A stretch of DNA of 64,000 nt from an uncultured Eubacteriales bacterium (GCA_910583765.1 CAJTYS010000003.1:62001-126000); one strand, 5' to 3'. Positions 8,586 to 17,846 are shown, numbered from the stretch's first letter. Notes: generated from the letters alone by a model not told the origin. Made by a program: numbers and translations.

Positions 8586-9047
8586 ATGAAAATAACAGGA
8601 CTCACCCACATTGGCATATGCGTAACGGACATCGAACGATCCATAAAATTTTACACAGAAATGATGGGCTTTCAAATCACAGAAGGACCCACGCCGCCCA
8701 TTCGGGATCCTGAAGACAGCAGGGGCATGGGCTTCGCAGATTGCGTCACAAGGACCTGTGTTTTACGATGCGACGCGGGATTTTCCCTTGAGCTTGTGCA
8801 ATTCCTAGAGCCTGAGCCAGCGTGCCTGGCAGACAGGCTGGATCTGATCGGCAAGCACCATATCGCTTATCAGGTGGACGATATCCATGAATGGCATCGC
8901 AAGTGGGTGGAAGCAGAGCTGCCCGTATATGATCAGCCGATCCTTGTGAACGCTGAAAATGAAGAGGATTCTTTTTATTGGGCATATGTAAAAGACCCTG
9001 ACGGGATCACGCTGGAGCTCAACCAAAAAGTTTCATCATTGCCGTGA
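8586..9047 (+). CDS. VOC-superfamily (glyoxalase/bleomycin resistance fold) protein
   Basis: 153 residues with two beta-alpha-beta-beta-beta modules. It starts MKITGLTHIGICVTDIERSIKFYTEMMGF (characteristic vicinal oxygen chelate opening, metal-ligand His8) and ends with the WAYVKDPDGITLELNQ motif carrying the C-terminal Glu ligand. The family includes epimerases, glyoxalases and dioxygenases; which one cannot be told. An upstream in-frame extension exists, but GGAGG directly before ATG 8586 sets the start. Its own sigma-54 promoter and shared enhancer motif put it in the regulon of the acetoin-dehydrogenase-like and B12 genes. Confidence 0.85.
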   Translation: MKITGLTHIGICVTDIERSIKFYTEMMGFQITEGPTPPIRDPEDSRGMGFADCVTRTCVLRCDAGFSLELVQFLEPEPACLADRLDLIGKHHIAYQVDDIHEWHRKWVEAELPVYDQPILVNAENEEDSFYWAYVKDPDGITLELNQKVSSLP

Positions 9048-9526
9048 TTTCCTTATCACCGTCTCCCAGTTTTTGGGAATCTCCCAATAGCCGCAGCAGA
9101 TACGCTCCCAGGGCCGGCTTCATGCCGCTTTCTTTCATGGAAGTCACGATGCTCTCCATCGCACTATGGTGAACATCGATAGCAGAATCCTTTGCCATTG
9201 GATAATCCTTGGGCACACCACTGCTGAACGCATTGGAAAATTGCCTTTTCATCCCCTCTATGACCCCTGGTAGCCAAGCCGTTAACGCCTCAAAACACGT
9301 TAGAAAGGACTTGGGCCGTGATCTCCGCATTAGGCAGATTCAGCAAAACGAAATCGCAGTCCCCGGCATCCCGCAGTTCACTGAAATAGCAAGCACCCCT
9401 CTGCACAAAGGGCCTGGCTGGAGCTTCGCTCCGGTTGACAATGCTCACTGCGTGCCCATGATCAAGAAAAGCACTGATCAACGCACCTCCCATGCGCCCG
9501 CAGCCTGCAACAATGATTTTCGCCAT
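9019..9526 (-). pseudogene. Broken NAD(P)-dependent oxidoreductase, imine-reductase / 3-hydroxyisobutyrate-dehydrogenase type
   Basis: The 5' part (9526-9290) encodes a Rossmann start (KIIVAGCGRMGGALISAF) and runs to LLNLPNAEITAQVLSNVF before a stop. The 3' part in another frame (up to ~9330) encodes WLPGVIEGM...DYPMAKDSAIDVHHSAMESIV..GDGDKEITAMMKLF, which resembles the C-terminal helical domain of imine-reductase-like enzymes. The middle (~100-120 residues, with the catalytic part and inter-domain helix) is missing. The two pieces sum to ~165 residues against ~290 for the family. The 3' end overlaps the VOC gene tail by ~29 bases. An internal deletion plus frameshift is the simplest reading. 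Confidence 0.75.
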
Positions 9527-9774
9527 TTTCTCATCTCCTTCTTTCGCATTTATCCAGCAGCCCCGGTTTCACCCGGCAGCTGCGGCTTTATTCTAGTGCC
9601 GCAGTCTTTGACTCAGCAACAAATGAGGGGCATGAGGGCGCTGACTTCACCTTGCCCCATTTACTGCCCCTCAACATTTCAGTCAAAATCCGCGAACCAT
9701 TTGATCTGCCGCACAACCAAACCAGGTATACACAAATCATCTAACACTCATGCGGCAATCATTCTCACAATGGT

Positions 9775-11217
9775 TTAACTGCCTGCGCCTGGGTTGTTGC
9801 GTCCCAATCTTTCATAAGCTTCAGGATTGCTGCTTTCCAGCCTCTTGGCGTAAAAGTAGCTGACAACCATCAATGCGGCGATGAAACCGATGAACGCTCC
9901 AGTGACCCATCCCGATGAGCCCAGCAGCGCCGGGAAATAAACGATGGACAGCGCCACTACAGCGCCAATGCCAATGGCCGAAAGAATCGGCGCGATCAAT
10001 TTTGTCCAGGTATTGATGTCATCAAACCTGTTCTTCCTGAAATATGCGATGACAGCGATGCTGGTCATGAACATGATGATGGTCACAAAGAATGTCCCGC
10101 ATCCGCTGAACAGTGGGTAAACCGTATCTGCCGGCTGCCCGCTCACATAGAAGATGATCATCATGATGATCCAGAAAATCGTGATGGCGATTACTGCCAC
10201 ATACGGCGAATGATGCTTTGGATGGACTTTGCCGAACATCTTCGGGATCACGCCGTCCACTCCCATGGAATACCAATACCGCGCCGCCACGTTGTGGATG
10301 GAAAGCTGTGAAGCGAATACTGAGAATACTGACGCGAACATGATAATGTCATAGACTACTTTATTGAAAAACGTGTCCGTAGTAACCGCGAAAATGCCAG
10401 CTGCGTTTTCGTCACAAATGTTCTCAATGTTACTTGCGCCCCAAAAGGCCGTATACGCCCATGTGGTCACGCCAAAGAGCACACAGATCAGTATGATGGA
10501 CGCATATGTCGCCCCTGGGATGGTCACATCCGGCTTGCGGGACTCTTCCCTGTAAATCACCGTGGCTTCAAAGCCGAAAAAGCTGCCAAACACAAACAGC
10601 ATAGCCATGCCTAATTCTCCGTTGCTGAAGACTGGGCCCGTGAACATAGCGTCCGCGCCATTTGCCGGAACTCCGATTTTAAAGCAATAAATATCAAATA
10701 TGACAATGAATATGGTTTCCATAATCATGACAACCACCAGCACTTTAGCGGTAAGGTCGATCTTATGATAAGCAAAGAAGCCTGAAAGCAGGGTAGAAAC
10801 GATAGTCCAAATGACCCATGGCTGCGCTTCTCCGCCAAAGATTTCCGTAATGATCAAATTCACCTGGATCGCCAGCAGCGGCGGTGCCCACAGTCCAATG
10901 AGCGGATACCCCACTGAGGCCAGGGAAGCTGATACAAATCCCAGCTTCTTGCCTAATCCATCGGTGACAAAGGCATAAAATCCGCCCGGCCTTCCCATGA
11001 CTGTTCCCATCTTCGCGAAACCCACAGCAAACAGCAGCAGGATCACCATGATGATAAAGTACACGGCCGGCGCGCCGGAGCCGGCATACGAGATGAACAC
11101 AGGCAGGATCCCTGTGGTAGCGCCCAGCGGCCCCACAAAGGCCAGTACAGACATAACCAGGGCACCTGTGCCCATGTTGCCCTGCAAACGGGGCTCATGT
11201 ATCGTTCCTTTTTCCAT
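9775..11217 (-). CDS. APC-family amino acid/amine permease
   Basis: 480 residues with about 12 hydrophobic segments. It begins with the APC-type first helix (LVMSVLAFVGPLGATTGILPVFISYAG) and includes the conserved GFEATVIYREE segment in TM6-7. The family imports amino acids, polyamines or related compounds by proton or antiport coupling. Start set at 11217, because GGAGG sits right before that ATG and after an earlier in-frame ATG (11229). It is the last gene of the locus 1 operon, following the B12 mutase-like gene by ~105 bases, so its substrate is probably the compound the locus degrades. Confidence 0.88.
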   Translation of the reverse strand: MEKGTIHEPRLQGNMGTGALVMSVLAFVGPLGATTGILPVFISYAGSGAPAVYFIIMVILLLFAVGFAKMGTVMGRPGGFYAFVTDGLGKKLGFVSASLASVGYPLIGLWAPPLLAIQVNLIITEIFGGEAQPWVIWTIVSTLLSGFFAYHKIDLTAKVLVVVMIMETIFIVIFDIYCFKIGVPANGADAMFTGPVFSNGELGMAMLFVFGSFFGFEATVIYREESRKPDVTIPGATYASIILICVLFGVTTWAYTAFWGASNIENICDENAAGIFAVTTDTFFNKVVYDIIMFASVFSVFASQLSIHNVAARYWYSMGVDGVIPKMFGKVHPKHHSPYVAVIAITIFWIIMMIIFYVSGQPADTVYPLFSGCGTFFVTIIMFMTSIAVIAYFRKNRFDDINTWTKLIAPILSAIGIGAVVALSIVYFPALLGSSGWVTGAFIGFIAALMVVSYFYAKRLESSNPEAYERLGRNNPGAGS

Positions 11218-11284
11218 TATTACCTCCATTCTAACCTGGTTTTATCGCAATAACTGATCTGTCTGAGATTTTGAATGAAACTCT

Positions 11285-11308
11285 GCTGCCTGCTAAAAAA
11301 CAGGCAGC
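11285..11308 (-). other. Stem-loop between mutase-like gene and permease
   Basis: Perfect 8-base arms GCTGCCTG and CAGGCAGC flank an 8-base A-rich (minus: T-rich) loop. There is no long U tract after the stem on the minus strand, so it reads more as an intra-operon processing or partial attenuation hairpin than a full terminator. Confidence 0.45.
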
Positions 11309-11322
11309 GAAGCTTGTTCGTC

Positions 11323-13096
11323 TTAACGGGCCGCCAGCTGCTCCAGCAGGTCTTCCACAGAGACGCTGGTTTTGACACCCATTGCCTGAATTTCTTTGGT
11401 CACGTCCACAGGTTCCTTACAATCTTCCCCCAGGAAGCTCAAGAGATAGCCGCCCATGTAGAAATTGTAGTGTTTTCCCCGTTTTTCCGCCAGATCAACC
11501 ATCAGCTTGGCATAATCGTAGGCTTGTCCATTGTGCACGCTGACTGTGATATCCTCTACGCCGTACTCTTCTGCCAAATCCAGCACATCAATGACCTCCA
11601 TCTGATTTCCGCCGTCAATGACATCCGCCCCTAATTCACGCAGCACTTCTGTGATAACGTAGGCCCCAAAGTAATTGGATATCCGCTGAAACCACACAGA
11701 TTTTTCTGCCCTTTAATTTTTCAGCGATGGCCGTGTGTTTAAACTTTTTCACCAACAGATCGATCTGATTGGAGGACTGCGCCCAAAGGGTAGTCGGCAT
11801 CAGCGGAACCACGTTCCTCTTGCCCTCATTTACCACGGAAGGATGGAAAAAGGCTTCAAACTTGGCCGGATCCATGCGCTTCAAAACAACCATGATCTCA
11901 ATAGGATTGGTGATATCAATGCCTGCTTCTTCAAACCCCTTTAGAAAATTTTCAAACAGCTGATTGGCTAGGTCATATACCTTTTCGCCCAGTTCTTCGA
12001 TAGGTCCCCAATTGATCAGCTGCTCAAAGGCATCGGCGGGTCCTTCTGTCCGCTGGCAAGCGCCTGTCATGTCCAGCATCTCTGGCACAGTGGGGATTGT
12101 CACTTTTTCTGTGATCGGCACTGAAATGAACGTGGCTCCTGTTTTGTATTTTCGTTCAACTAGAACTGCCATCAACGCCTCGGGGATCTGGAATCCATAG
12201 TTGGCGTGGAGATGGTGATCCCAATGATCCACTGTGTTCGCGTAAACGAATCCGATCCCCGGCTGATCCTCTTTTCTAAATAATTTGTTGGCTGCGTACC
12301 ACATGGCGGATTTGTGGATCAGATTCGATGCGAAATTGCCGAAGCTGATGGCGTACCGGCATTTTCCCAAAGTGGACACCAAATACTGCTCCACTTTCCC
12401 CCAGGCGATATAGGACGCGAAATCGCTGCAATAGGCAGGCACCGAATCATCCACCGCAGAATCGACTACGATCTTGTCATCATAATGCGCTGCCACCATG
12501 CCCAGCCCTTTTACGATTTCATTCATGTTCCAAACATCGTCCGGACACCCAGGGATCGTCCACTGGAAATGGCCGAACATGCCCTGGTAAGAGCTGCCCG
12601 CTTTCAAAGCGCCTTTTGTCATATAAACGGAATTTGGTTCGCCTAAATGCTGATCCCCGAAAGTTGCCTGGATTTCCGCCGCGGTCGTGATCCGCTGCCA
12701 ATCTTCTTCCTTTTCCACATCAAAGCCCAGAGCCTCGGGCAGGCCTTCGCGCATTTCCTTTGGCGTGCCGTATATGTTCTTTGGCAGCTGGTGGGCGCAG
12801 CTAATGTTCAGGCCTGTGTCCTCATTGAATTTCTGCGCTGCCCGCAGGGCTTCCACATGTTCATCAATAGAGGACAGACCCATATTGATTTTCCATGTCA
12901 GTTTGCCGGCCTCAGCCTGCTGCATTCTAAATTCCACTTCGCTTTTCACGCCGTGCTTTTTTAAAAACGGAGTCTTGATAGGCGTGATTTCTTCGCCCAT
13001 TTTGTAGCCTTCGTTCCAGCTTTCCTTCCAGTCAGGCATGTTCTCAGGCCGGAGGCTGCGAAGGTATTCTCTTTGTGTTTTATCTAAAATTGCCAT
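11323..13096 (-). pseudogene. B12-dependent mutase-like protein, paralog 1, interrupted by a 1-base frameshift
   Basis: The reading frame starts at 13096 (RBS AAAGGAAA) and encodes an N-terminal ~450-residue catalytic-like part with motifs shared with the two intact paralogs (W.DH...NYG, ITEK..IPT..E). It shifts frame at 11675-11676 and continues as a B12-binding domain to 11323. Removing one A from the minus strand (CCAATT to CCATT) restores D472-I-H474-Y-F-G, the canonical DxHxxG motif, and a 590-residue protein, against 591 and 589 for the paralogs. So the extra base falls exactly in the codon of the cobalt-ligand His. It could be a real recent mutation, a phase-variable or programmed shift, or a sequencing error. 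The surrounding domains are otherwise undecayed. Likely a carbon-skeleton mutase; substrate unknown. Confidence 0.8.
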
Positions 13097-13162
13097 GTCA
13101 TGTTTCCTTTCCATCCATTTTTGCTCTTTCGTATGTAACAAGAAGTTCCCCGGAGTGATCCA

Positions 13163-13426
13163 TCAAAGAGCGTCTGAAATATCCTCGTCTTCATCAGCGA
13201 TAATGGCCAGCGCTTCCTGGCAAGGCACGGTTTCGCCTTCCTGGACTAAGATTTTTCTCATGACACCGTCTTCCTCCGCCTCCACTTCATTGGTCAGCTT
13301 GCTGGTTTCCACCTCGAAGATTGGCATTCCCTCTTCTACTTTGTCGCCTTCCTGGACCAGCCATTTGGAGACGATTCCTTCCGTCATGATGGCTCCCATT
13401 TTAGGCATTCTCACTACTGTGACCAT
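13163..13426 (-). CDS. Free-standing lipoyl carrier domain protein
   Basis: 87 residues, a single biotinyl/lipoyl domain. It opens VRMPKMGAIMTEGIVSKW and carries the lipoylation Lys43 in the hairpin ETSKLTNEVEA. In acetoin and pyruvate dehydrogenases this domain is normally the N-terminus of E2. Here E2 (17847-18518) has none, so this protein must carry the acyl group between E1 and E2. ATG 13426 is preferred to an upstream in-frame TTG, with AAAGGAG 11 bases before it. It sits between E1 beta and the mutase-like gene. Confidence 0.9.
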   Translation of the reverse strand: MVTVVRMPKMGAIMTEGIVSKWLVQEGDKVEEGMPIFEVETSKLTNEVEAEEDGVMRKILVQEGETVPCQEALAIIADEDEDISDAL

Positions 13427-13455
13427 TTTGCTCACTTCTCCTTTCAATTTTCGCT

Positions 13456-14430
13456 TTATTCTGCGATTTTTTTAACAGCGTTTACAATATCTTTCACTTG
13501 CGGCAGCATATATTCTTCCATTGGCTGCGAAAACGGCACCGGCGTGTTGAGTGCGCCCACCCTTATGATCGGTTTTTTCAAAGCCTCGAACAGATCTTCC
13601 GCGATGCTTGCGGCCACTTCTCCTGACCATGCGCCTCGTTTGCATTCTTCTGTGACGATCACAATCCTGCCTGTCTTTTGCACTGACTGGTAAATCATCT
13701 CTTTATCCAATGGGAAAATGGATCTGGGATCGATCAGTTCCACGTCAATGCCTTCTTCTCCAAGCAGTTTCACTGCTTCTTTGGCTCTTGTGACCTGCAG
13801 TCCAGTGGCTACTAAGGTCACGTCTTTTCCTTCCTTTACGATCTTGCCTTTTCCCAGAGGGATGGGTTCAAAGGCTTCATCCACTTCACTCTTGGCACCA
13901 TAGAGCATCTGGTGTTCAAAGAAAATAACCGGATTGTCGTCTCTGATGGCTGAGATCAGCAGGCCCACCGCGTCCTGTGGATTTGACGGATATGCCAGCT
14001 TTAATCCTGGGACATGGGCAAACATGGCCTCAAGACTTTGCGAATGCTGCGCCGCGCCTGTCACATAACCGCCGCAGGCGCACCTGATAGTCATCGGCAC
14101 CTGAACCCTGCCCCCGTACATGTACCTGAATTTTGCTGCCTGATTCACAACAGGATCCATGCAGCAGGTCAGAAAATCGTTGTACATGATTTCCGCTACT
14201 GGCCGCATTCCGGTTATGGCCGCGCCTGCGCTGGAGCCTATGATCCCTAATTCTGAAATCGGCGTATCCTTCACTCTCCCTGGGCCGAACTCGTCATAAA
14301 GGCCTGCGGTCGCGCCAAAGCTGCCGCCGTATACGCCAATATCTTCGCCGATCAGATATACGCTCTCATCTCTTAACATTTCATTTCTAAGCGCAGCGCT
14401 GATCGCTTCTGAGAAAAACATTTCTTTCAT
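13456..14430 (-). CDS. 2-oxoacid/acetoin dehydrogenase E1 component, beta subunit
   Basis: 324 residues; transketolase pyrimidine-binding domain (about 1-180) and C-terminal transketolase domain (about 195-320). Typical E1 beta features: the opening FSEAISAALRNEMLRDESVYLIGEDIGVYGG, the conserved active-site Glu in DTPISELGIIG, and PVIFFEHQMLYG. It starts one base after the E1 alpha stop, so the pair is co-translated and forms an alpha2beta2 TPP enzyme. Whether acetoin, pyruvate or another keto compound is used is not decided by sequence; the operon context favours an acyloin-type substrate. Confidence 0.93.
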   Translation of the reverse strand: MKEMFFSEAISAALRNEMLRDESVYLIGEDIGVYGGSFGATAGLYDEFGPGRVKDTPISELGIIGSSAGAAITGMRPVAEIMYNDFLTCCMDPVVNQAAKFRYMYGGRVQVPMTIRCACGGYVTGAAQHSQSLEAMFAHVPGLKLAYPSNPQDAVGLLISAIRDDNPVIFFEHQMLYGAKSEVDEAFEPIPLGKGKIVKEGKDVTLVATGLQVTRAKEAVKLLGEEGIDVELIDPRSIFPLDKEMIYQSVQKTGRIVIVTEECKRGAWSGEVAASIAEDLFEALKKPIIRVGALNTPVPFSQPMEEYMLPQVKDIVNAVKKIAE

Positions 14431-14431
14431 G

Positions 14432-15412
14432 TCATCTGCCCTCCTCTACCATATCTGAATAAACGTCTTCCACTGCCTTTTCCGGTGCTGGGAACGGGCT
14501 TTCTTCCGCAAATTTCAAGGCGGCCTTGATATTGGCCTTGGCCTCGGCCTCCAGCGCCTTCAGCTGCTCCTCATCAGCCAGCTTCATGAATTTCAAATAG
14601 TTTTCATAGGCTTTGATGGGGCATTTTTCTTTCCATGCGTTCAGCTCTTCACGAGGCCTGTAGTTGTCCGTGTCCCCTACGAAATGCGTGTCCCACCGGT
14701 AGGTTTTACATTCCAGAAATACTGGACCCTGCCCGCTCCTGGCGTAGGCCGCCGCTTCTTTCATGGCATCGTACACAGCATTCACATCATTGCCGTCTAC
14801 CACCTTGGCCTTCATATCATAGGCAATGGCTCTGTCCGCCACGGTTTTGCAGGCCATGCCATTGCTTACCTTGCAGCTGATGGCGTAATGATTGTTTTCA
14901 TTCACAAACACCACGGGAAGCTTCCAGATGCTGGCCAGGTTCATAGCCTCGTGGAACCCGCCTTCTTCTGATGCTCCGTCACCGAAAAACACCACGCTCA
15001 CCGCACGGTTGTTTTTCATTTGCGCAGTCATCCCCGCGCCCACCGCCAGGGTAAGTCCGCCGCCTACAATGCCGTTTGCGCCTAAAAAGCCAATATCCGT
15101 GTCCGTGATATGCATGGAGCCGCCTTTCCCGTGGCAATATCCTGTTTCTCTGCCGCACAGCTCCGCCATCATCCTTCCCAGATCCGCGCCCCTGGCCACC
15201 ATATGACCATGTCCTCTGTGCGTACTGGTGATGTAGTCTTGTTTTTCGAGGGCCTCGCACACGCCTGTGGCAATGGCCTCCTGTCCGATGCTCAGGTGGA
15301 TGAACCCCTGAACGATTCCTTTCGCAAAGCTTCTTGAAGCCTGCTTTTCAAACATTCTGATGGTCTGCATCGTCTTGTAAGCTTCAAGCGCTCTTTCTTT
15401 TGGTAACGCCAT
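14432..15412 (-). CDS. 2-oxoacid/acetoin dehydrogenase E1 component, alpha subunit
   Basis: 326 residues with the TPP-binding motif GDGASEEGGFHEAMNLA...NENN and the E1 alpha hallmark HLSIGQEAIATGV...STHRGHGH. Length and the short N-terminus fit acetoin dehydrogenase (AcoA type) as well as pyruvate dehydrogenase. Start at 15412 (MALPKER) is set by AAGGAGG 5 bases upstream; a frame extension of 11 codons is ignored. First gene after an excellent sigma-54 promoter (15457-15472), which agrees with the AcoR/sigma-54 control known for acetoin operons. Confidence 0.93.
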   Translation of the reverse strand: MALPKERALEAYKTMQTIRMFEKQASRSFAKGIVQGFIHLSIGQEAIATGVCEALEKQDYITSTHRGHGHMVARGADLGRMMAELCGRETGYCHGKGGSMHITDTDIGFLGANGIVGGGLTLAVGAGMTAQMKNNRAVSVVFFGDGASEEGGFHEAMNLASIWKLPVVFVNENNHYAISCKVSNGMACKTVADRAIAYDMKAKVVDGNDVNAVYDAMKEAAAYARSGQGPVFLECKTYRWDTHFVGDTDNYRPREELNAWKEKCPIKAYENYLKFMKLADEEQLKALEAEAKANIKAALKFAEESPFPAPEKAVEDVYSDMVEEGR

Positions 15413-15456
15413 GATTGACCTCCTTTTTCTTATTTCTTGATTCACTGATTGATAAT

Positions 15457-15472
15457 CGCAATTTCCGTGCCA
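15457..15472 (-). promoter_or_regulatory. Sigma-54 promoter of the E1-lipoyl-mutase-permease operon
   Basis: The minus strand reads TGGCACGGAAATTGCG, matching the -24/-12 consensus at all conserved positions with GG-N10-GC. It lies ~45 bases before the E1 alpha ATG. An enhancer-like site with GAAAGCCTG lies 75-110 bases upstream. Confidence 0.9.
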
Positions 15473-15548
15473 ACTCTCCTCTGCTGTTTACGTATCCCAA
15501 AAACCTGTAAATTTCAACCTTTCCGTTATATGTACGGTTTGAGGAAAT

Positions 15549-15584
15549 GTCAGGAAAGCCTGCTAGTGTCAGCCCGTCCTGACA
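15549..15584. promoter_or_regulatory. Candidate enhancer site (UAS) of the sigma-54 activator
   Basis: Contains TGTCAGGAAAGCCTG (15549-15563), TGTCAG (15567-15572) and CTGACA (15579-15584): one direct and one inverted half site. It shares the GAAAGCCTG core with the sites at 8304-8331 and 21303-21341. Confidence 0.65.
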
Positions 15585-15597
15585 TCGCCTTGGAGCC

Positions 15598-16113
15598 TTA
15601 TTTCTCGATTCCTGTCCTTGCGTCTACTCCTGCGTTGTAATAATGTTTGATTTCCCGCATCTCTGTCACAAGGTCCGCGAATTCTATGACTTCATCAGGC
15701 GCGTAACGTCCAGTCAGGACGACTTCTGTTCGTTCCGGCTTCTGTTTTATGAGATGAATCACCTCATCCGCGGACAACAGCTTGAAAAACATGCTGGTGT
15801 TCACTTCATCGAATATGACCAGATCGTATTCTCCTGACAGTAAGACTTCTTTCATCCGTTCCAGGCCCCTTGCTGCCATGGCCCTGTCCTCTGCAGAAGG
15901 TTCTCCCTGTATGAAATGGACATCGCCAAACTGCTCCATGGTCATGCCTTCCAAGAGATCTTCCGCCTTCTTTTCAGAATAATCCTGACCTTTCATGAAC
16001 TGTCCCATAAAGACTTTGTTCCCCGCGCATACGCAGCGTAGCGCCAGGCCCAGCGATGCCGTTGTTTTCCCCTTTCCGTTTCCGGTATAAACTTGCACAT
16101 ATCCCTTTTCCAT
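15598..16113 (-). CDS. cobA: Cob(I)alamin adenosyltransferase (CobA/BtuR type)
   Basis: 171 residues. P-loop GNGKGKTT at residues 11-18, near the start of the protein as in CobA/BtuR/CobO; the DEVNTSMFF motif (Walker B-like); and the family ending VTEMREIKHYYNAGVDARTGIE. It transfers adenosyl from ATP to cob(I)alamin to make adenosylcobalamin. ATG at 16113 is chosen over an upstream GTG, with GGGAGTG before it. Its place in a degradation operon rather than a B12 biosynthesis operon says the locus needs AdoCbl, presumably for the mutase-like protein downstream. Confidence 0.93.
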   Translation of the reverse strand: MEKGYVQVYTGNGKGKTTASLGLALRCVCAGNKVFMGQFMKGQDYSEKKAEDLLEGMTMEQFGDVHFIQGEPSAEDRAMAARGLERMKEVLLSGEYDLVIFDEVNTSMFFKLLSADEVIHLIKQKPERTEVVLTGRYAPDEVIEFADLVTEMREIKHYYNAGVDARTGIEK

Positions 16114-16149
16114 GGTTTTCACTCCCTTTCTCTTTCTTTGATCAGCCCG

Positions 16150-17817
16150 CTAGCTTTCAAATATGTTTCCGCTGGCGTAAGCTCTGATTCTAGCTTCTAT
16201 ATAAGTGTGCGCGGCGTTCTTTTCTTCATAATGCTTTAGCTGATTGTTTTCGATCAAAAGCGGCTGGTAGACCAATTGGTTCTTGTAGTTGTAAACCTCT
16301 TGTCCTTCCAGCTCCACTTCAGAAAGCACCAGGTTCTGCCTAATGATCCCATTTGCCGCGATCCTTTGGGTTTCTTCAATGGCCTTTTGTATGGCCTCAA
16401 TCCTGTTGTGAAAGGAAAAACGCCCTTCCTTAGTGTGAACCAAATAGCCATGCCCATCTTCGCCGACTCTGATGATGGTTTCTACCATTTCCTGAATGCC
16501 TGCCGCTGCCGCGCCTACTGCGTTGGCCACTTCATAATGGGCTGGTATCACTAAGTCGAAGCCTAATGTTTGGTTTACGATTTTGTACCAGGTTTCCGCG
16601 GGCGCTCCGATCGCACAGATCGGCAGGCTCTGATCCACATGTTCCAGGATGTTGGTCCTTATCTTTTCCCGCAGGGCTTTTTTGACTTCTTCCACATACG
16701 CTGCTGGAGAAAGGCCTTGTTCTGCCGCAAATGCCATTACGGTCTTTTCTGCCTTTTCAGAGTCCCACTGGCGAAACTCGCCTGTATAGTGAAGGATGTC
16801 TGTGGGAGTCAGGCATTCCCCGCCTCGGCAGGCAGGAAGCACTCTCCGCGGCCCGATCCGAAACTCGCCGTTTTCATTGCGGATGTGACTGTCTCCGCCC
16901 AAACCAAAGGTGCGTAATTTTGCTGATTTGACTCGTATTTTCCATCCGCCCACAGTCGCACCGTCAGGCGACAGTTCCACTCGCTTCTGACGGACGATCC
17001 CCGTGTCCGTTGTGGTTCCGCCCATGTCCGCGATTACTGCGTCTTCTATGCCAGTCAAATTGATGCTGCCAATCATGCTGGAGGCTGGGCCGGAAAGCAC
17101 GGTATCGATGGGTGTCTCTCGTATGGCCTCCAGGCGTGAAATGCTTCCATCTCCTTTCACCACAAAGACAGGCGCTTTGATGTCATTGGCCTCCAACACA
17201 TGGTTGATGGCCTCGATGAACCTGGCGATGATGGATAAAAGCCCCGCGTTGAGCGCTGCGGTGTTTGTCCTTTCCAAATATCCCAATTCACTTACGATCT
17301 CATGCCCGCAGACCACAGGCAGCTGGCAAAGCTCCTGAACCAAGGCCTTTACTTTTTTCTCTAAGACCGGATTCCTGATGCTAGCGGCACCTGACACCGC
17401 AATAGCATCCACATCATGAATCAGATCTTTGATCACCCCCAATGCCTCTTCCTCGTGGATGTCGCACACAATACGGCCTTTGATGTTGATCTGTCCTTTG
17501 ACATTTTTGATCTGAGCCGCCGCGATTTCCCCTGCGGGACGGGTGCCGATCAAAATCACGCCTACATTGCTGATGTTTTTTTCAACAATGGCATTTGTGG
17601 CCAGCGTAGTGGATAGGACGACCTTTTCGATCCCCGCCTTTTCCGCATCCGTGAGGTCCAGGCCTTTGATGCTGTTTCCCACTCCAATTTCCAACTGGTG
17701 ATGCGTAGTGATGGCTTTTGCCTTTTTTCTCACGCTATCGGCCGATGTTTTTTCCATATCCAGCAGCACAGCATCGGTATAAGTGCCGCCAGTGTCTATT
17801 CCAATGGCATATTTCAT
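16150..17817 (-). CDS. Hydantoinase/oxoprolinase (HyuA)-family ATPase, candidate B12-mutase reactivase
   Basis: 555 residues of the ASKHA superfamily as seen in HyuA and MutL. N-terminal IGIDTGGTYTDAV phosphate loop, LSTTLATNAIVE, a second phosphate loop ADMGGTTTDTG, and FGLGGDSHI. There is no separate HyuB partner, which true hydantoinases and oxoprolinases need. Related proteins (MutL beside glutamate mutase) are found next to AdoCbl mutases and are thought to renew the cofactor. With cobA 36 bases downstream and a B12 mutase-like gene in the locus, a reactivase role is the best inference. A paralog with ~90 extra residues is at 42225-44192. Confidence 0.85.
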   Translation of the reverse strand: MKYAIGIDTGGTYTDAVLLDMEKTSADSVRKKAKAITTHHQLEIGVGNSIKGLDLTDAEKAGIEKVVLSTTLATNAIVEKNISNVGVILIGTRPAGEIAAAQIKNVKGQINIKGRIVCDIHEEEALGVIKDLIHDVDAIAVSGAASIRNPVLEKKVKALVQELCQLPVVCGHEIVSELGYLERTNTAALNAGLLSIIARFIEAINHVLEANDIKAPVFVVKGDGSISRLEAIRETPIDTVLSGPASSMIGSINLTGIEDAVIADMGGTTTDTGIVRQKRVELSPDGATVGGWKIRVKSAKLRTFGLGGDSHIRNENGEFRIGPRRVLPACRGGECLTPTDILHYTGEFRQWDSEKAEKTVMAFAAEQGLSPAAYVEEVKKALREKIRTNILEHVDQSLPICAIGAPAETWYKIVNQTLGFDLVIPAHYEVANAVGAAAAGIQEMVETIIRVGEDGHGYLVHTKEGRFSFHNRIEAIQKAIEETQRIAANGIIRQNLVLSEVELEGQEVYNYKNQLVYQPLLIENNQLKHYEEKNAAHTYIEARIRAYASGNIFES

Positions 17818-17846
17818 GGTTTCTCTCCTTGAAATCCGTATCCCGC

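Noticed and set aside
16150..17817. Hydantoinase or 5-oxoprolinase function for the HyuA-like protein
   Set aside because: The required HyuB-type partner is absent at both copies, and the genomic context is AdoCbl enzymes.
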